Assembly: GCA_028717505.1 (NCBI GenBank)
Contig: JAQUNQ010000072.1
Location: 1 to 5,813, forward strand
Length of the DNA: 5,813 bases
Direction of reading: 5' to 3'
Origin: Candidatus Peribacteraceae bacterium
GTDB taxonomy: Bacteria; Patescibacteriota; Gracilibacteria; Peribacterales; Peribacteraceae
Each line of letters starts with the position of its first letter. Positions within the stretch are counted from its first letter, which is position 1. The notes beneath the pieces are model-generated. The model saw nothing but the letters and a program-made list of their open reading frames with translations, had not been told where the DNA came from and did no database searches. Shown here in pieces: positions 5,276 through 5,813 of the stretch. The position numbers were made by a program, and so were the translations under genes.

Positions 5276-5310
5276 AGGGTGTAGGGGGTAGGGTGTAGGA
5301 GGGAGGGGTT
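5276..5310. repeat. Imperfect 7-base tandem repeat with G-quadruplex pattern in the sufS-sufU spacer
   Basis: Read on the plus strand, 5276-5310 divides into five heptads with consensus AGGGNGT; the first and third are identical (AGGGTGT), and the last two are degenerate. A 10-base unit AGGGTGTAGG recurs exactly at 5276-5285 and 5290-5299. G-runs at 5277-5279, 5284-5288, 5291-5293, 5301-5303 and 5305-5308 have loops of 1-7 bases, so the strand meets the G-quadruplex pattern. The sufS/sufU mRNA carries the C-rich complement, which ends three bases before the SufU-like start codon and overlaps the sufS stop by two bases. Confidence 0.7.
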
Positions 5311-5813
5311 ATTTTTTGAGGAGCTTGATGGCGCGTTCGAGGGCGGGGGCGACGGCGAGGATTTCCTCCTCGGTGTTGTAGAGGGCCACCGAGAGGCGCG
5401 TGGAGGCGGCGATGCCGAGACGCTCGTGGAGTGATTGTGTGCAGTGGTGCCCCGCGCGGAGGCAGATGCCTTCGTGCCCGAGGATTTCCGTGAGATCGTG
5501 CGGGTGCACGCCTTCGACGGTGAAGCTGATACAGCCGGAGATTTCTCCCATTTTCTTTGGACCGAGGACCGTCAGTCCTTTGACGCGGCTCAGCGACTTC
5601 AGCGCGACGCCGAGGAGCCGGCGCTCGTGTGCCTCGATCTCCTTCTGCTTGAGGGTCTTCAGCCATGCGATGGCTGCTGCGAGGCCGACCGCTTCCGCGA
5701 TCGGGGGTGTCCCCGCCTCGAACCGCTGCGGGGGATCTCCGGGCACGAAGTGGTCGCGTATCAGTTCGCTGATGATCATGCCGCCGCCGAGCAAGGGGGG
5801 CATGTCCTCGAGG
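5309..5813 (-). CDS. sufS: SufS-type cysteine desulfurase, C-terminal part (5' truncated by window edge)
   Basis: This PLP-dependent group II cysteine desulfurase converts cysteine to alanine and loads a persulfide on its catalytic Cys for Fe-S cluster assembly. About 168 residues are visible, some 40% of a full protein of about 406. The frame continues past the ATG at 5803 to the window edge, so that ATG is internal. Visible signatures in order: LEDMPPLLGGGMI, RFEAGTPPIAEAVGLAAAI, GCISF, GVHPHDL, then LRAGHHCTQ with the catalytic Cys codon at 5443-5441, and TRLSVALYNTEEEI near the end. The PLP lysine should lie just outside the window. The motif is usually RAGHHCAQP; here Thr and Ser replace Ala and Pro. 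Stop is TAA. It precedes the SufU-like gene by 36 bases, the usual partner arrangement. Confidence 0.95.
   Translation of the reverse strand, partial: LEDMPPLLGGGMIISELIRDHFVPGDPPQRFEAGTPPIAEAVGLAAAIAWLKTLKQKEIEAHERRLLGVALKSLSRVKGLTVLGPKKMGEISGCISFTVEGVHPHDLTEILGHEGICLRAGHHCTQSLHERLGIAASTRLSVALYNTEEEILAVAPALERAIKLLKK

Noticed and set aside
4806..5666. Long minus-strand open frame across the SufU-like gene and sufS
   Set aside because: It overlaps two clear genes in another frame on the same strand and its Pro/Arg-rich product is a GC-rich artefact.
1..5813. CRISPR array, insertion sequence, or defence or mobile element
   Set aside because: No spaced direct repeats of array type, no transposase or integrase frame, and all genes are housekeeping families.

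Overview
The window looks like ordinary core-genome sequence from a GC-rich bacterium (roughly 60% GC by eye) using the standard bacterial code. All three stops are used, including TGA to end yebC and the SufU-like gene. Several features fit a Candidate Phyla Radiation (Patescibacteria) lineage, possibly Peregrinibacteria-like. These are a class A PBP with an unusual GT51 motif 1 and Ig-like C-terminal domains, rpsF and rpsR directly adjacent without ssb, no rplI after rpsR, and a small sufS-sufU pair. The lineage is an inference; no 16S sequence is present.

Layout. At 1-2898 (+) lies the 5'-truncated gene of a bifunctional class A penicillin-binding protein (peptidoglycan glycosyltransferase plus transpeptidase). 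It converges, across a 23-base gap, on a minus-strand group read from right to left: rpsF (bS6, 4576-4013), rpsR (bS18, 4002-3751) and yebC (3677-2922). The group has a plausible sigma70-type promoter at 4629-4658 and a strong leader hairpin at 4593-4615. yebC is separated from rpsR by an AT-rich 73-base spacer that may hold its own weaker promoter. Divergent from rpsF is a complete tRNA-Thr(GGT) gene with encoded CCA (4752-4827, +) and its own candidate promoter. It converges on an Fe-S cluster assembly pair on the minus strand: sufS (C-terminal part, running off the right edge) followed by a SufU/IscU-like scaffold gene (5272-4865). The spacer between these two is almost entirely an imperfect 7-base tandem repeat.

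How the genes work together. rpsF, rpsR and yebC are all linked to the ribosome: bS6 and bS18 form a heterodimer on the 30S platform, and YebC/TACO1 proteins act in gene expression and, in recent work, on stalled ribosomes. SufS supplies sulfur to the SufU-like protein. The PBP is a separate transcription unit for cell-wall synthesis.

I do not see a clear novel system. The points worth a second look are: no Shine-Dalgarno sequence before any of the four visible start codons, alongside an extended bS6 and a cysteine-containing, probably zinc-binding bS18; the rpsF leader hairpin, whose 5' arm recurs at the rpsR start; the heptad/G-quadruplex repeat between sufS and sufU; a SufU-type scaffold lacking the usual SufU insertion; and unusual domains in the PBP.
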